NCBI GenBank assembly: GCA_029933395.1
Contig: JAOZOG010000145.1
Coordinates: 1-5,542 of the forward strand
Direction: 5' to 3'
Length of the DNA: 5,542 nt
Origin: Sulfurovaceae bacterium
Lineage (GTDB): Bacteria; Campylobacterota; Campylobacteria; Campylobacterales; Sulfurovaceae
Part shown: piece by piece, positions 4,637 through 5,542 of the stretch
Numbering within the stretch: position 1 is the first letter of the stretch
Layout: each line of letters begins with the position of its first letter
The notes under the pieces: generated by a model
Told to the model about the DNA's origin: nothing
Seen by the model: the letters and a program-made list of their open reading frames with translations, nothing else
Database searches by the model: none
Translations under genes and position numbers: made by a program

Positions 4637-5446
4637 TTGGCTTCTGCAAGGCGACGCGTCGATAGATATGCAGCGAACAATGACGTGACGGCTACACCGT
4701 TGCAGCAAATCCAGGGTAACGGCGTTAAAGTCGCAGGTGGTTTCGGGCCTGTAATCTGGGAACCTTCTCAAATCTCCTGGATGCTTATGAACGAAGTGGA
4801 TGCTATTGATGCAGTCTCTCAGAGCCTCAGCGATGCGATCCTGCAAGACCAACTCAACACCGGTATTCTCGGGGCGGTAGCCGCTATGGAGAACAACCCA
4901 GATGCTGTTTACGATGTAACGGCCACCCCTGAGAACATCTCTCAACTTGGCTTGAATGCATCACACGCGCTCTTCGGTGATTCCAGCCAGAACCTTATCG
5001 CGCAAGTGATGTCCGGCAGACTTGGTTACCACGCACTGATCGGGGAAGCTTTGAGCAATAAGCAATCACTCTTCTCTTCAAGTACGGTGCAGGTGATCGA
5101 TATTCTTGGCAAGCTTGTGATCGTGACAGACGCGCCTGCCTTGACTGAGAGTGGTACGCCTACTGTCGGCAATACTATTTCACTGGCAAGCGGCGGTATC
5201 GTGGTAACAAATACCACCGATATCATTACCAATATCGAGACGAGTAACGGCAAAGACCGTATCGAGACAACCTTCCAGGGCGACTATACGTTTGGCCTCA
5301 ATATTAAGGGCTATGCCTGGGATATGGAGAACGGCGGCAAGTCTCCTGATGATACAGAGATTGGCACCGGAACAAATTGGGATCAGTTCGTTTCGGATAT
5401 CAAGAACACAGCGGGAACACTCCTGAAGTACGACGCTACAGCGTAA
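4637..5446 (+). CDS. Major capsid protein, main fragment
   Basis: The +1 frame is open from 4592. An automatic caller would begin at the TTG at 4637, which has no proper ribosome binding site, so expression as a separate protein is doubtful. The content is the body of the coat protein. It includes LASARRRVDRYAAN, KVAGGFGPVIWEPSQISWM, ILQDQLNTGILGAVAAMENN (the 'l.d.LN.al.a..aA' helix), LGLNASHALFGDSSQNLIA, QVMSGRLGYHALIGEAL (the 'vMhs....dL' stretch) and VQVIDILGKLVIVTDAPAL (the 'v.V.D..GR.vivtD.P.L' strand). These are the hallmarks of a widespread phage coat family. The region after ~5150 is beta-rich, with NTISLASGGIVVTN and a Gly-rich end. Downstream, AAGGA inside the stop region leads directly into the next gene. 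Confidence 0.75.
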   Translation: MASARRRVDRYAANNDVTATPLQQIQGNGVKVAGGFGPVIWEPSQISWMLMNEVDAIDAVSQSLSDAILQDQLNTGILGAVAAMENNPDAVYDVTATPENISQLGLNASHALFGDSSQNLIAQVMSGRLGYHALIGEALSNKQSLFSSSTVQVIDILGKLVIVTDAPALTESGTPTVGNTISLASGGIVVTNTTDIITNIETSNGKDRIETTFQGDYTFGLNIKGYAWDMENGGKSPDDTEIGTGTNWDQFVSDIKNTAGTLLKYDATA

Positions 5447-5455
5447 GGATACGAG

Positions 5456-5542
5456 ATGAGCAAGAAGCAAGAGAGAACGGCCAGATGGTATGTCAAGCTT
5501 CCGGCCTCGCTTTATTGTGAGGATGTGAAAGCTTTGGCAAAT
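5456..5542 (+). CDS. Hypothetical protein, 3' end missing (first 29 codons)
   Basis: An ATG 10 bases after the capsid stop follows AAGGA (5445-5449) with a six-base gap. It opens a frame that runs off the window without a stop: MSKKQERTARWYVKLPASLY, then CEDVKALAN. The fragment is too short to recognise. Its place after the major capsid gene suggests a head-completion, decoration or adaptor protein, or a small hypothetical. Confidence 0.55.
   Translation, partial: MSKKQERTARWYVKLPASLYCEDVKALAN

Larger units (their letters stand above)
4528..5446 (+). pseudogene. Major capsid protein gene, reading frame broken near 4630
   Basis: The gene encodes the coat protein that builds the icosahedral shell. 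It starts at 4528 with AAAGGA seven bases upstream and reads 34 residues (MALTNMEVFSKYIVEATIET, then VAQKIEQFNAAIAL) to a TGA at 4630-4632. The rest of the protein is in the +1 frame to TAA at 5444-5446. Both parts clearly belong to one coat family whose N-terminus reads 'M.....vf...v...t.ae.vaq....FNaas.gai' and continues to 'l..l.RRR..Y'. In relatives as I recall them, about 25-30 residues (an 'aasgGai.l......GdF..e.f' stretch) separate these two parts and are absent here. A deletion plus frameshift is therefore likely, through mutation or an assembly/sequencing error. If ribosomes slipped +1 at CTT TGA, the product would be 305 residues. A capsid gene is essential, so either this prophage is defective or the sequence needs checking. 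Confidence 0.7.

Noticed and set aside
4392..4945. Minus-strand frames (85, 89 and 111 codons) over the scaffold end and capsid start
   Set aside because: Their translations look like antisense shadows, rich in Cys, Arg and Ser, with no family resemblance; the + strand is clearly coding.

Overview
The window is a stretch of a tailed double-stranded DNA phage or prophage head-assembly module. In + strand order it holds a portal protein (5' end outside the window), a Mu gpF / SPP1 gp7-type head morphogenesis protein, a coiled-coil scaffold-like protein, a major capsid protein whose reading frame is broken, and the first 29 codons of a further gene. Host assignment is inference only. The moderate G+C of the structural genes, the AT-rich control regions and the repeated TTATTCACA motif (which resembles epsilonproteobacterial DnaA boxes as I remember them) would fit a phage of Campylobacterota, but nothing here proves it.

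The most notable structure lies at 1105-3180. The head morphogenesis gene is physically split in two. The upstream half (1105-2019) ends in an N-terminal intein segment that starts at Cys214 and carries a TPDH block B. The downstream half (2773-3180) opens with its own ATG and a 36-residue C-terminal intein segment ending in His-Asn, followed by Cys as the +1 residue. Joining the exteins by protein trans-splicing would give a protein of 213 + 99 = 312 residues and restore the conserved T-C-K-I-C-R-D-L-D-G motif. Between the halves, on the opposite strand, is a complete gene for a Rha-family phage regulatory protein (1991-2695), with a 9-bp inverted repeat that could sequester its ribosome binding site. 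This is a 'fractured gene' layout. The known examples I recall carry a homing endonuclease gene between the halves; here the gene is a Rha/antirepressor-like regulator.

A second reverse-strand insert (3177-3625) sits between the head morphogenesis gene and the scaffold gene. It encodes a 58-residue helix-turn-helix protein and a small exported protein, apparently one operon with its own extended -10 promoter. Upstream of it, 3697-3763 carries three direct copies and one inverted copy of ATTCACAT, including a 15-bp perfect inverted repeat. A second extended -10 promoter there faces the scaffold gene. This looks like a divergent control region, and possibly a DnaA-box cluster.

The capsid block follows: scaffold (3810-4523) and major capsid (4528-5446). 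The capsid gene stops after 34 codons at CTT TGA and continues in the +1 frame to 5446. Compared with relatives as I remember them, roughly 25-30 residues also seem to be missing at this point. That favours a real deletion, a pseudogene or an assembly error over clean programmed frameshifting, although CTT TGA is the slip sequence of prfB.
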